This document shows, one piece after another, positions 51,165 through 63,100 of a stretch of DNA of 64,000 bases (positions are counted from its first letter, which is position 1; the number at the start of each line of letters is the position of its first letter). Source of the DNA: Strix aluco. Taxonomy: Eukaryota; Chordata; Aves; Strigiformes; Strigidae. Below the pieces are notes generated by a model, which ran no database searches, was not told the origin of the DNA, and saw only the letters and a list, made by a program, of their open reading frames with translations. The translations under genes and the position numbers were made by a program. The stretch lies in contig NC_133943.1 of the NCBI RefSeq assembly GCF_031877795.1, positions 9,727,001 through 9,791,000 on the forward strand, read 5' to 3'.

Positions 51165-51440
51165 AACATTAATTAGATAATCCTGAAAAAACTCCTGTAA
51201 GGGAACTATAGAAATATTATTCTAACCTCCATCCTACTGATAAGGAAGCTGAGACAGAGACTTACTGTATTAGCGATAACTTGAAAATGTGTTTCATTTC
51301 AAACTTGAGACACTTCCATGTCTCCAGCTGAGCTGCCAGCCTCTAAAGCACACCACATTATTAAGCACTGGAAATTAAGCTCTCGGTGTTTTGCCTGGAG
51401 TCACGCAGTGACTCAGAATCAGAGCTTGCATTCAAATGCT
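51165..51440 (+). repeat. MIR-like SINE, interrupted
   Basis: The first part (about 51165-51265) follows the MIR core, with attattctaacctccatcc and then gataaggaagctgagacag. The later part (about 51390-51440) resumes with ggagtcacgcagtgactcag and aatcagagcttgc. About 125 bp of unrelated sequence separates the halves, suggesting an insertion or a coincidental second piece. Confidence 0.5.
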
Positions 51441-52057
51441 ACATTTCTAGGGCACAGTGCTGCCAGTGTCCAGTACATCACGCTGTGTTGTGTTACACTG
51501 AAGTGCTCACGACCAGCACAGGAGGCTCGCACACACATCTGCACTGGGCTGGAGCCGCTTGGATGGTGCAGACGTGAAGAGCTTGACGTCCTCAGGCATC
51601 ATTGCTTCTACCGCCTGCTTAGAACAAATTGTAGACCAGAGAAAAGGGACTGGGGAAAACTAATAAAGTATTGTAGGAAATAGCAAAAAGAGTCAAGAGG
51701 AGAAACCAAAAAAATCTAAAACAGATTAAAATACACTGGTACCAAGCTGTATTGTAAGGATTCTTCTATTCCTAGTGGAGAATGTGGGCTCTCTCTAGAT
51801 TTTTTCCTAAATGGGTTCAATTTAGAAGTGGGGTAGGGAGACTGGTGCATATTCAAATGAGTTTTCCGAACCAAAAAGCAATTTGGAAGGAAAAAAAAAA
51901 GTTGCAAAACCTTGAAATCTGGGATGTTGGCCCATCTGCATCCCATTAACATCTGCACTGACTTTCCACCATTAAAGTCACTGAATGTCACAAATATTTA
52001 GCATCTCAGCCCTGCAGTGTCATCACCTTTTGCTTTCTATCTCCTTAGATTACATAG

Positions 52058-52083
52058 AGATGTGATCTAAAGATGTGATCTAA
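52058..52083 (+). repeat. Perfect 13-bp tandem duplication
   Basis: AGATGTGATCTAA occurs twice, head to tail, with no mismatch. This looks like a recent replication-slippage event. Confidence 0.9.
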
Positions 52084-54333
52084 TCTTTCTCTTAATTCTC
52101 AGAGCAACCTTTTGAGCTTTCCACACAACTTTCAGCTTTAAATGATGATTTTAAAGGATTCTCACCTAGCATCCCCCAGAGTTGCTAGCGGGAATTTTGC
52201 TTTTATATGCAGCATGAACAGCAATTTAGGAGATGAGCTCCTAGGCTTCAGTAGTTATGCACAGGAGCGTATTCCTCAAAATGCTCAGAAATGCTTGCTG
52301 TGAACATGAGGTACTGGAAGGGAGCCAGCAGGCATCAATTTGACATGCAGTAACATTTTTTATTTCACCCTGGAGCATCCTAGGGTGTAGTGCACATCAA
52401 GGTGAAAGGCATCGTGCATTTGCTTTAAAATTTCCCCACTGCTTTTCCCTCCTCCTTGCTCTGCTAGTGTACTACGGCGTAAACCCAGAGTACCACCACA
52501 AAACAAACTCCTCAGTACAAAGACAAGATTATGCTGTTTGGGCTCTGAATTGTCTTAGTCAAATTACCACTTTGCACTTATTAATGTTAGGATTGAGCAC
52601 CACCATGCGTTTTCACAGCTAAGTAAAAGGACATATTTATTTGTGCCACATGGATGTTGTCAGGATCACAGCATTTTTCAACAGTGCCTAGCGCAAGGAT
52701 GTCCTAGTCATAGCTCAGGATACTAAAACACCAGTATCATACCAGAATTAAATATGCATAAATACTTTTTTATATTACTCCTCAACCAGAAAAAAAAAAA
52801 AAAAAGCCAAAGCCCTACTCCTGTTCAAGAGAACTTTTTAAAAGGCAACCAGAAAATAATAAAAAATATTTTTAAAAGCTTACAGAGAAATGATCACACT
52901 ATATATCATTTTCGTAGCCTGAATTTTTAAACAGGCCTGGAGGGTGCATAGTTTTATGACAGGGTGTGATTTTAATTACTAGTTGCAGCTTTGGAAGCTT
53001 TCCAGCACTACTGTAATGCGCTGCCTCTGCGCAGAGGAGAGCCGTGTGTCATTACAGAGAAAAGCAAACTCTTCATGACTGGGATACATATAGAACAACT
53101 GGTTTTCCATGGATTTATGTGCAGTCAGAAGCTAAACTCGACATGAACAGTCACTACAATAGTCTCCCATTTGTACCACCCTTTTGGAAACCGAAGTGCT
53201 TATACGCTAAAACCTGAATATAGAACAGAATTCAAACTACATATCCAGGCAGGAAATACATTAAGCTCATATCCACTCAGGAAAGAAATCAGGTTTCTAC
53301 AGAGTTTTTGTTTATACTGCACGTCTTCAGAGATTTACTTACACTAGGAATGGCTCTTAAAAGCAACCGTTCTGAAGAAACTTGTACTTGGTGCACAGCT
53401 GCTGACCTCTGCTCTTTTGTTCCCTTCCCTATTTATCAGCAAACAAAAAAGGGAGAGAAAAATTATCTAACTTCTCTACAGAGCAAGACCTAAGGGAGGT
53501 CTGAAACTTTCACTTTCTCAAATTTAAGTTCTCCAAGGGGAACTTAAATCTATCATCTCCACTTTATTTCACATATGTAAAAATCCTGACTTTACCACAG
53601 AACAGGTTTTTTTTCCTTCAAACTACTTCTGCAAAGCAGAATACCTGAGTGCAAAAAGCCATCTTGGTGCAAAATACATTTTTTCTTCTACATCTGTTGT
53701 CCATGCACAAAACCGCTGCAGCTGAAGCCAGTTCCCAAGAATCCCAACAGCAGCGGACAAGCGACCCTTGCCTCCACAGACACAAAAAGATAATAATAGG
53801 CATTGCCTGTCAAGAGTCAGCTTAGAAACTAAGGAAGGTTTGAGTGAGGATGCCTGGGTAGAGAGCAATCTCCTTTCAGGATTAATAATGGAAAACTGAC
53901 ATTTTTGTAGCAATAGTTGCCTCTACTGGCCTCCCCGGGGCCCCCGCTGAGCTCCGGTGGGGCTCCAGCGCAGGGCAGCCTCCCCGCCGCCGATGAGGGG
54001 AGCGCGGGGTGCGGGCACGGCCCTTGCTCCGCGGCTGCCGGGGATTTTACCTCACAAAACCGCGATTCCCTGCGTGAACCCGACAGGAGGAGCCCCGAGG
54101 AGCTCTCCTCAGGCGGGCACACGGAGAAACAGCTTTCTTCTCGTTAAAAGAAGGTGAAACCTCTCCCTCGCCCCACAGCCTGACCGGTGCAAGAACAGGC
54201 AGGACCGCCCCGCCCGGGGATGACCGCTCCGGCGGGGAGCCAGAGCCCGAAGCGGCCCCGCCGGCCCCTCGCTCCCGCCGAGCGGGACCCCGCGTACATC
54301 CGGGCGGCGGCGGCCGCCGCGCGCTGCCTCCCG

Positions 54334-54347
54334 CCCCCCCCCCCCCC
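54334..54347 (+). repeat. C14 homopolymer
   Basis: Fourteen consecutive C lie immediately upstream of the first ETS site. Length variation and sequencing error are likely here, and it could affect promoter structure. Confidence 0.8.
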
Positions 54348-54348
54348 G

Positions 54349-54377
54349 CTTCCGGCGGGCGCCAATTCCGCTTCCGG
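54349..54377 (+). promoter_or_regulatory. Paired ETS sites flanking a CCAAT box
   Basis: Two CTTCCGG elements, 22 bp apart start to start, lie in the same orientation around one CCAAT. ETS factors such as GABP and ELK4 often set transcription starts at such sites, so the UBLCP1 start is probably within a few tens of bases. Binding is inferred. Confidence 0.6.
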
Positions 54378-54416
54378 TGCGGCGGATCCCGGGCCGGTGC
54401 CGGTTCCGTTGCCAGG
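54378..54416 (+). other. UBLCP1: UBLCP1 non-coding exon 1 (3' part)
   Basis: A GCCAGG|gtgagg donor ends the exon at 54416. The 5' boundary is not visible; the listed start is simply the base after the second ETS site. No ATG is needed here because the start codon lies in exon 2. Confidence 0.55.
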
Positions 54417-56976
54417 GTGAGGGGCCGCATCGCGCTGCCGGGGGGCAGGGGGGTGGGGAGTGGATCGGTGGCGCCGCTGTCACCCGGTGGGTTTCGGGGG
54501 GCGCCGCCGTGCCCCCGATCACCGGGGCAGCGCGGTGGGTCTGGGCCCGGGGCCGGGCCCGTCCGTGTGCGGCGGAGGCCGGGCTTTACCGGGCCGGGGT
54601 GATGCAGGGCCGGTCGCGGGGCTGGGGGGGAGGGCCCGAGGCGCCTGTTTCGGGCGGGTCGGTGCCCCCCTTACGTCTGCGGGGCGGGAGCGGCTCCCCA
54701 GGCCCGGGGCCGGCAGCACCGTGCGGGCTCTCCCCGCCCGCCTGGCCCGGTGTCGCGGCCGGGACAGCCCCGGCAGGGAACGGGGGGACAAGCGGACCGC
54801 GGCGTCTGTTCCTGCGGCTGCGGGGACGCGCATGCGGTTGTGGCGGACACAGAGCAGCTTCTGTTGGAAAGCCCGTGCCTCCACCTGTTGCGGTGTAGTG
54901 GAAAGTGCTGCGGTCCTGCCTGCAGAGTCGTGCACCTTCTGTGCTTTGGGGGGTTTATGTTGCTCAGTGAAACTTAAAGGTGCGGATGTCTCTCTTCCGT
55001 ATCTTCACAGAAAAGAGGTGTAATGCGACAATTTAACTACAACACTACTTTCTCCGACCCAGTGACCTTCCAACCTATAGGCTCTTGGTGGTCCAAGGGG
55101 CTTGTAAAGGCTCTGAAGCTGTAATTAGCCAAATCAGGCTTCATTTCAGTAAACTTCCCTTTTGAATGGCGTCCAGCCCCGATGATAGAAACTTTGAAAA
55201 TCCCTGTATCTCCTTCTGCTCCTAATCTGTTTTCCTGTAATCATTGATTCTGGTGTCCACACAGTCCCCTTAGCATTTTGGCATTAAATAAAGTTGTCTT
55301 ATTTCTGATAACATTCATCTCGACAGGACTGTAATTCAGTAAGGATAGACGATTGGTCAAGTGCTCAACTTTGGAGGGATGATCTTTTCAATTTAGCACT
55401 GGACAGAGACTTGAGAAGTTTTCTTACAGTTCTTACCTTATGCATTTTCTTGCAGAACTATTTGAGGTGAGAAAACAGACAATAAACTCTTCTTTCTGTA
55501 AACTTAGTCTAACATTTATGAACAGGGATAATTTATGATAATGACCCTATGTATCAACATTGCTTGATGCTGTGCAGCCTTAACCACAGTTGAATTTCTT
55601 AGGGCCTCTAAGAGCCCTTTTTTACAGGATAATACTAGATCCCTATCTGATTTGGGGGCATTTGGAAAAAAAAAAAAAAAAGAAAAAAGATATTTTTTTT
55701 CTGTGATACTAGTTTTCCTCTTCAATTTGTTTTCAGGGCTTTTAGAGGGAATAGTGTGGAGGTGTGGCTTGTAGTGTCCTCAGCAAGCAGGTTGTAGCTA
55801 GCCCTCTGTTTCTCATCTGGTCTGAGCTTGGTGGGTATGCCTGTTTGTTTCTTATAGGCTACATTGTATAAATGAGAATAATTTTGTCTGAGAGCAGATA
55901 ATCTCTGAGAATACAATGCCAGAGAGGAAGAGGAATCAGATTTAGATTCTGAGATTTTTCAGAATTGCCAGACCTGTATTTCTTGGTGTAATGTATTTCT
56001 TGAAGGTGGATAGCCTATTTTTTTCATAGGTCTGCTCTCTCTTCTTTTTGAATATCTTTTGAAGACAATCTGACCATTAGTGGTACAAAGACCTTCTCTG
56101 CATCACCTGACAGCCTGTAACAGCCTTTCATACCTTTCTATCTCCTTGATTCTCTGTTTCCAGGCCTTAACAGAAAAAAACACGTTCTTCTCCCTTCCAC
56201 ATAAAGCTAAAAATCTTGTTTCTCTGCTGTGTTTAATGTAGGACTAAACTGTTAAATACAATTTGTATAAGTGATGCTGTGTAAATTAAAGATAGTATAA
56301 TTATGGTTGTTTTGTCAGCACTGCAATGAAAGTACAGTTCTTACAGTGTAATTGCACTGTGTAGGTGTCTATTTTGGCTTTGTTTTCAAACTCTTACTTT
56401 GATATTGCTACAGTAAGACGTGACCTGGGGTGTGTATTACTGCGGGTAACGCACAGTGAAAGTGATTAGAGAAATCCAATGCTAAAAATGAAGTGTTGGG
56501 TTCAGAACTATTTTTATGGTTTTATGTTTTAGGTATTTCCTACTTGCTGTTTTGTTGTTACATATGTAAAGGTATCCAGGGCTGGTTTGGTTGCATAATT
56601 ATTGCAGAGGACATTTCTGAGATTTGAAATTACTTTTATGATACTGCAGTGCTCTGCCTGGGTGCTGGTTGTGCAGTGAACAGGCTGTACCTGCACGGAA
56701 CACACAGCAAATGAGCATCTACTGGAGTAAACGGTGAATGTGACATTGCTAAATACACTGAAGTGGAACTCAGAGGCCCAGTTTTAGCACTGTTCTTTCT
56801 CCTGTAGTTTACACATTTTATCAACATGTTTATCATCTGTTCATGCAAAACAAAGAGCTCTTTGATGTACAATATAATAAGAAATCAAAAATAGTTTAAA
56901 CAGACTGTAGCGTTTGTCTTCTGAAAAGAGTAATTCTATTTCCTCCTTACGTGATCATTGTATTTCCCTCCCGCAG
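54417..56976 (+). other. UBLCP1: UBLCP1 intron 1
   Basis: This intron is 2.6 kb. The first 0.4 kb is inside the CpG island and carries the NRF1-like site at 54828-54837. The rest is AT-rich, with an A-rich run near 55666-55688. No gene is recognised in it. Confidence 0.7.
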
Positions 56977-57170
56977 CAGATTTTTCAGAAAATAATACTG
57001 AACATATGCTTCAAGGATGTCTCTCTCTCTCATAATAAAATGGGGTGGACAGGAGTATACAATAACCTCGCTATCAGAAGAAGACACAGTGTTGGATCTG
57101 AAGCAGTCTCTTAAAGGCCTTACTGGAGTGTTACCAGAGCGTCAGAAACTACTTGGACTTAAAATGAAGG
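56977..57170 (+). CDS. UBLCP1: UBLCP1 exon 2 (start codon, UBL domain)
   Basis: Coding begins at 57017 with [14 protein letters not shown] and ends one base into a Gly codon before gtaact. The acceptor is ambiguous: cccgcag at 56976, a NAGNAG alternative three bases on at 56979, or tttttcag at 56988. None changes the protein. The residues form the first two thirds of the ubiquitin-like fold. Confidence 0.93.
57006..57035 (+). other. Short upstream ORF overlapping the UBLCP1 start
   Basis: An ATG at 57006-57008 opens a 9-codon frame that ends at TAA 57033-57035, out of frame with and spanning the UBLCP1 start at 57017. Its context is weak (C at -3), so leaky scanning should allow main-frame initiation. 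Confidence 0.6.
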
Positions 57171-60100
57171 GTAACTATTCATATTTGTTATGTTGTGGAT
57201 GTGCCTGAAATGTTTATGGACAAACATCCCCTAAACCTAGCCAGGATGGGTGTACTAACAGGGCATCTACCTCCCAGACCTAGCTTTTGAATGAACATAG
57301 AAATTTTATACATCGATGGATATTGTGTATTATTGATACATCTACCTGGTCATTTTTTAATGGCTGACATGGAAGTGTGGCAAACATGCATTAAAAAAAG
57401 TTAAATTGCTGCTTGGCAGACAAGCAATGTATCTGTATAGGAGGAGGATGATAATACAGCTTGGGGTATTCTGGTGTTTGATGGGTAGCTGATTTCAATT
57501 AAGCATGAAATGTATTGACAGTTTTCTAAAATCTCTCAGTGGCATTAAAAAAAAATTATCTGCTTGTATTATAGGCAAACCTGCAGATGATGATGTTAAG
57601 CTTGGAGCTCTCAAGTTGAAACCAAATACTAAAATTATGATGATGGGCACTCGTGAAGAGAGTTTGGTAAATACTTTACTTGTTTTTTAGCTTAAATAGG
57701 AAAAGATGCTTATATATATGTCTCCTTATTACAATTTTAGATTTTGAATATTCATTTGAAAATAGTAGTACAGTAGATTTTTGTTGGTGTTTATTTCTCT
57801 ATGTAAAGTAAGCTTTCCTGCAGAACTCTGATAGCAGTGTATTCACTAGTCATGTGTTGTTCTGGACTTGGAGTACAAACCTATTTTGATATTCACTGAC
57901 TTCTCAAATCTGAACAATCATCAGCATACTTTAGTAATTCTTTCCACTAGTAAAGTGAAATAATTTTGGTTAAATAGTTTTTTTTTTTCTCCTGTAACGT
58001 GCAGCAACAGAAACTTGATATCCATTGTTATTTTCCTTCAGTGATCCTAGTTATCTTTTATTATTCTTTCTCTAGGAAGATGTCCTTGGGCCACCTCCTG
58101 ATAATGATGATGTTGTCAATGACTTTGATATTGAAGAGGAAGTTGTGGAAGTAGAAAACAGGTTAGGAGTTTTAGCTATTTAAAAACAGTCCTGTTATTG
58201 AATATACATTTTAATTAACTGTGACTTTTTTCACTGTTACATTAGGGAAGAAAATCTACTAAAAATTTCCCGCAGAGTTAAAGAATACAAAGTGGAAATT
58301 CTGAATCCTCCTAGAGAAGGAAAAAAGCTGCTGGTGCTAGATGTTGATTATACACTATTTGGTGAGATTTTATGCAACTTGTGGTTTTTGTTTAAGAGGT
58401 CAGTTTATTTGCCAGTTCACGTTTCCTGATTTTTGCTTTACAAATTTACTTCAGTAACTTTGGTACGTGTTGTACTATATAACTTCTGCTTTGTAATATT
58501 TTGGGGTCTTCTGCTCATATTTTAAAAAGCATTGGGCTTAAGTGTTGCATATTGTTGATTTTAGTGCAGCAACTATTTACTTCCTGCAAGAAGACATGAA
58601 AAAGTAGCAATTTAGTATTTTATCCAAATAATCTTTCTCTTGACCAACTTGGATCTCAGACATCACAGTGGCAGAGCAAGATATTGTAAAATAATAATCT
58701 CAGTCTGTACCTGACTGACTCCACTTTTGGAGGCGTGGGAGAATAGCTTCAAGTTTTATTTCCAGATTGTTCCTAAACATGCACAAAAACGTGTTTTACT
58801 TGGATATTCTGTCAGACTGGTTTTTTTGGAAGACAATTTTCCTTCTTAGTTTTCCGTGATGTAGGTGTGTCATGGCAGCTTGACTATAAGCAGTAAATAA
58901 TAGCTTGCCTTATTCCTTTTCCTTAGCTTTTTTTTTTTTTTCCATGAGATTTGTTTACAATCTGAGATGAAAGTTCAGCCTATTACTGAGTTTAGAATTT
59001 TTGTTCAGAGGTTGTCTGCTAGCAGAATTTGACAGCAGTTTTCTAATTGGAACAGGCAACATTTGCATGTCTGAAATAAGCTTGATATACGTTCACAAAA
59101 TTTGACCAGGTTTGAACGAATCAGTTTCACATCTGAGCTGTTACAAATTTGCTAAGGTGCACAGATAAACTATTTGGCCTGACTCTTCAAAGATATTCAG
59201 ACCCACAGATCTCTGATTTAATTATTAGCTAAGCCCTCAAATACCTGTAAGGATCAATAGATAAATATCCCCTCTGCATCTTCTCTCCACCTTTAAAATG
59301 GGAATGGTAGTTTGCTATGAATTTATTCATGATTTTGAAGTGCCTCAGTGCCTCCCTCATGAAAACTCTTCAGGTGTCTGGGTAAATAGGAAAGTCGGAC
59401 TGAACTTCAATAACTTAACTTGAACTTCAATAATGAACTGCTCCTCTCTCATATTCTTTTTAGACCACAGATCATGTGCCGAAACTGGGGTAGAACTGAT
59501 GAGGCCATACCTTCATGAATTCCTGACGTCTGCATATGAGGATTATGATATTGTAATTTGGTGTAAGTTTTATACTTAATACCTAAGACTTTGTTGTAAA
59601 TTGTCATTCCGAGCAGAGACTCCAGGTGGGAGGTTTTTATATAGCTTTTTAGTGTGAATCACAAGATCTAAAACAATACATTCAGCAGGAATGTTCACAC
59701 AGCTATTAGAGCTATTTTAGAAAAACAGTAATTCTTACATTGCTCATATGAATGGGTCTAATCACAGTATTAAAGCTCAACATCACTTTACTACTCTGTG
59801 TTACTCTGTACAAACAAACGTTTGAAGTAACAAAATTGTATAATTCACATTCAGACACCCTTTGATGGCTATCTTTACAAATAATCTCAATCCAGACAAT
59901 AAGTAACGAACTGCCAAATGAAGCAGATTCTCCTGTCTGCAGGGATGGTTGATCATTTGCCCTTGCATGCTGTTTTACTTCCTGTCCAACAGCTGGAGAA
60001 CAGACTTTAGCCAGTGCAGAATTTAAACCATATTAAAATTGTGCTACAGATTTAGTTTTCATAGTCTGGAAGAATGTTTCCACATATTTTACATCAGTGG

Positions 60101-63100
60101 GCAATGTTGACACTTTGTCTTTTCCAGGTATTCTTATCATTGCTTCCAGGAGAAAAACTTGCAAAGGCAGCATGGTTCCTCAAAGCAGGTGTAGCCCACT
60201 TGTTATGGTCCTGCAGACTGTAGTTCAATAACAGCTGATCTAGAAAATGGTTTAAATGTGTGCACTGCTCTATCTAGCTGTTCATTTGAAAAGCAAGCTT
60301 TTCCAAATAGAAATAGACTTCCATGAAGAAAGACTCTTCAAGGCAGGGAACCCTAAAAGCTGTAAGAGGGGTGGATCTTTCTGAAATGAAATTTTGTATA
60401 AAAATTTGGTATGTTAAGGGAACAGTTTCTTGGCTTGTTTCTTTTTGCCTGTCAGTGACGTATTTTGGTAAAGTATTCTTTCTGTTTTCTCCCTTTTGTT
60501 TCAGCTGCTACTAATATGAAGTGGATTGAAGCTAAAATGAAAGTAAGTTGTTCTGACTATTTCTAGTCTGGCTGACTGTTCATATAGTTGGACTCACGCT
60601 CAGCGTTATAGAGAGGGTTAGCAACTGCAGAAGTTGTATGAATCAAATCTAAGATTTTTAAATCTTCATATTCACTTTAAATTATCTTTGTCACAAAACT
60701 AGATTAAATCTAATTTTAGAATTCCACATGAACTACCAGCAGTAGGTACGAAATTTAGAAGAACTAAACACAAGTCAGTACCTGCTGAAACTTAGATTAG
60801 TCACGCAGCCTTCACGGTTGCTTTCATCTTACCTCTAAGAGTTCTAGTCTTTAAGTGTAATGCCATTTTTTCTTAAAAGGAGCAAACAGATGTGGCATGC
60901 TGGAGTAGGTTATCAAGAGGAAGCTCTTTTCATATTTATCTTGTACCTCTTGCAGCTGTGTGGTTCTGTTGCTTCCTCTGCCTTATTAAAACATCTGTAA
61001 GAGCTCTTCTTTCAATCCAAGTTTCTTCTGTACAGAAAACAGGCAACCAGCCAGTTTGGCACAGCTGACCTAGTGGTAAACATATTTACAGTCAGGCTTA
61101 GCTGTAAATCTAACGAGCTTACTAAGAATTGCTGTATGTTTGGTTGGTGGGTTATATTTTTAATGCTTATAAATCAAAGCTTGTTTCCTTTTCAGAGAAA
61201 ACTTCTCCAAATTTAAGCGTTTGTATCTCCATTCTTTGTTATAGACTAACCATTTTTTTAGGTTTTTAACAGACCAAAGCACATTTTCCAGTGTTCACTT
61301 CCTCAAAATAATGAATTGCTACAATTTTTCTAAACAAACAAAAATTCCTCAGAGTGATCTCAGAAATGAGAATCTTTAATCAGAACTATGAAGTGGAATT
61401 AGTGCAAGTAAAATCAGTGTTGAACCTTGCAAACATTGCACTTCTTGTGGCAGTGTTATATCTCTATTTATGTTGTGTCTGTCAGTGTAGTGCTAGGACT
61501 TAATCTTGTGGAAAATTATTGTTCAAAACTGGGTTGTTTCCCCTGCACTGGCCACCTCTCTACATTTCTAGGTTGCCCTCCCAGCCCTTTCTTATGTTAC
61601 TGAACCACAACCTTTCTATACCTACTCCAGGATCTTGATCAACTGAGATTCCTACCACTAGATGCCAACTGCTGTTTCTCCTTAAACTGATAGCACCCAG
61701 GTGCTTACTTCTAAAAGCTTCACTTCTTGTCAGGGAACAACGATTCCAGCAATACTTGGCATTAAAGTTTTTGTTTGAAACTACAAAGCAAGAACAGCAT
61801 TAAAAAGAAGGGAGTATCAGATAACCAAGTTTAATCTCTCATTTACTATCTATTTATGCCTGGAATTCAAATGGTCTAGCACAGCTAGTTATTTCAGTGT
61901 AACAGATCACTGACCCAGGTAGGTAGCGCTTTTCATTTGCAAGACTTACTTTTTCATATAAAAGCAAATCAGTTAAGTGTGGCTGGATATTTTCAAGAGA
62001 GCTGTTGCAGTGGATATTTTCTCCTTGTTACATAGCTTTGCATGTTACTGCTGTTGCACGCAGCAGAAATTGTCAGCAATGTCTCTGTTATAATGCGTCA
62101 GCAGATTTTATTATTACTTTTCAGCTTTGGAAAGGATTGGAAATGGAAATGCTCCTCTCTCGTTCAATCAAAGTTTTTTTTTATTTCTAAAAAGGATGTT
62201 TTTCTTGGACATGTGTAGGAGGAAACAGTAATAATGAGCTGTTACTGTATATTTCATCTTGGATTGGCCTGTGATTTGTTGTAACTTACTGGAAGGAACA
62301 AATAGCAGACAGTACACAGTTGCTATCCTTGCCATAGATACTGAGTAAAGTTGAGGCATGTAGAACTTGTGAAAGATTAGTGTTAAGGTATTGGCAGGAC
62401 CTCTCTGTATTTTGCCTTTTCTGCAAAGTTGCTTTGATTTTACGCTGACATCAGTTAAGTTTCTGATAGTAAACACTGCAAAAAAAAATTTCTCTTAGCT
62501 TTTTTTCCTCTTGGAAGAATGGTATACTTTTGTGATTGAGATCAAAAAAAAATTAAACCCCCCCAGATGTCTTATTTCTAGTGTGTCTCTGGTAATTCAC
62601 AGCAGCTCACCCTTTCGACAATCGTAGTTTCAGTTGTACAGCAGTAACACTGTCATAATTAGCTTTAATAATAAACCTTTGTGGTGCAGGAGCTTGGAGT
62701 GAGTACCAATGCAAACTACAAGATAACTTTCATGTTGGACAGTGCTGCCATGATAACGGTGCACACTCCTAGAAGAGGACTAATAGATGTAAGTACTTAT
62801 TTTTTCCCCGATCTTTTTCTACATTCAACTGACATGTTATACCCCTTTGAAATATTCAACAATCAAGTTGTGCTAGAGTTTTCATGCAAGAAATCTGTAA
62901 GAATCTTAGAAGCATAGATTTTTTTTGTTTTCGTACTGAAATTTTCTATTAATGTTTTGACTAGTACATTTGGATGACACTGCTTTCAAATCAAATAATA
63001 GAGATCTGTTGCAAGAAAATTTAATACCAACAGGAAGGTTTTCTTTAGTGGGAGGGGTATTTAGTATGTTGTATTATTTTACATCTCTTCCCTTATTAAA

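Larger units (their letters stand above)
47881..53919. other. Intergenic region between the two divergent genes
   Basis: This is about 6 kb of AT-rich sequence between the two CpG islands. It holds a MIR-like SINE at 51165-51440, a perfect 13-bp tandem duplication at 52058-52083 and an A-rich run near 52789-52805. Open frames such as 49922-50293 (+) and 51318-51683 (+) have no recognisable domains; the latter overlaps the SINE. No RNA gene was recognised. Enhancers for either gene could lie here but cannot be read directly. Confidence 0.65.
53920..54850. promoter_or_regulatory. UBLCP1: CpG island promoter of UBLCP1
   Basis: This GC- and CpG-rich block carries two ETS-type CTTCCGG sites (54349-54355 and 54371-54377) flanking a CCAAT (54362-54366), just upstream of the exon 1 donor. 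A C14 run lies at 54334-54347. A further NRF1-like GCGCATGCGG is at 54828-54837 in intron 1. No TATA box was seen. This architecture fits a housekeeping gene. Long frames across it in several registers are GC artefacts. Confidence 0.85.

Noticed and set aside
54047-55023. Open frames of up to 187 codons over the UBLCP1 CpG island
   Set aside because: This is the same GC-composition artefact. The true UBLCP1 start codon is in exon 2 at 57017.
57505-57690. Apparent 61-codon gene overlapping UBLCP1 exon 3
   Set aside because: It is exon 3 read with flanking intron sequence in the same frame.
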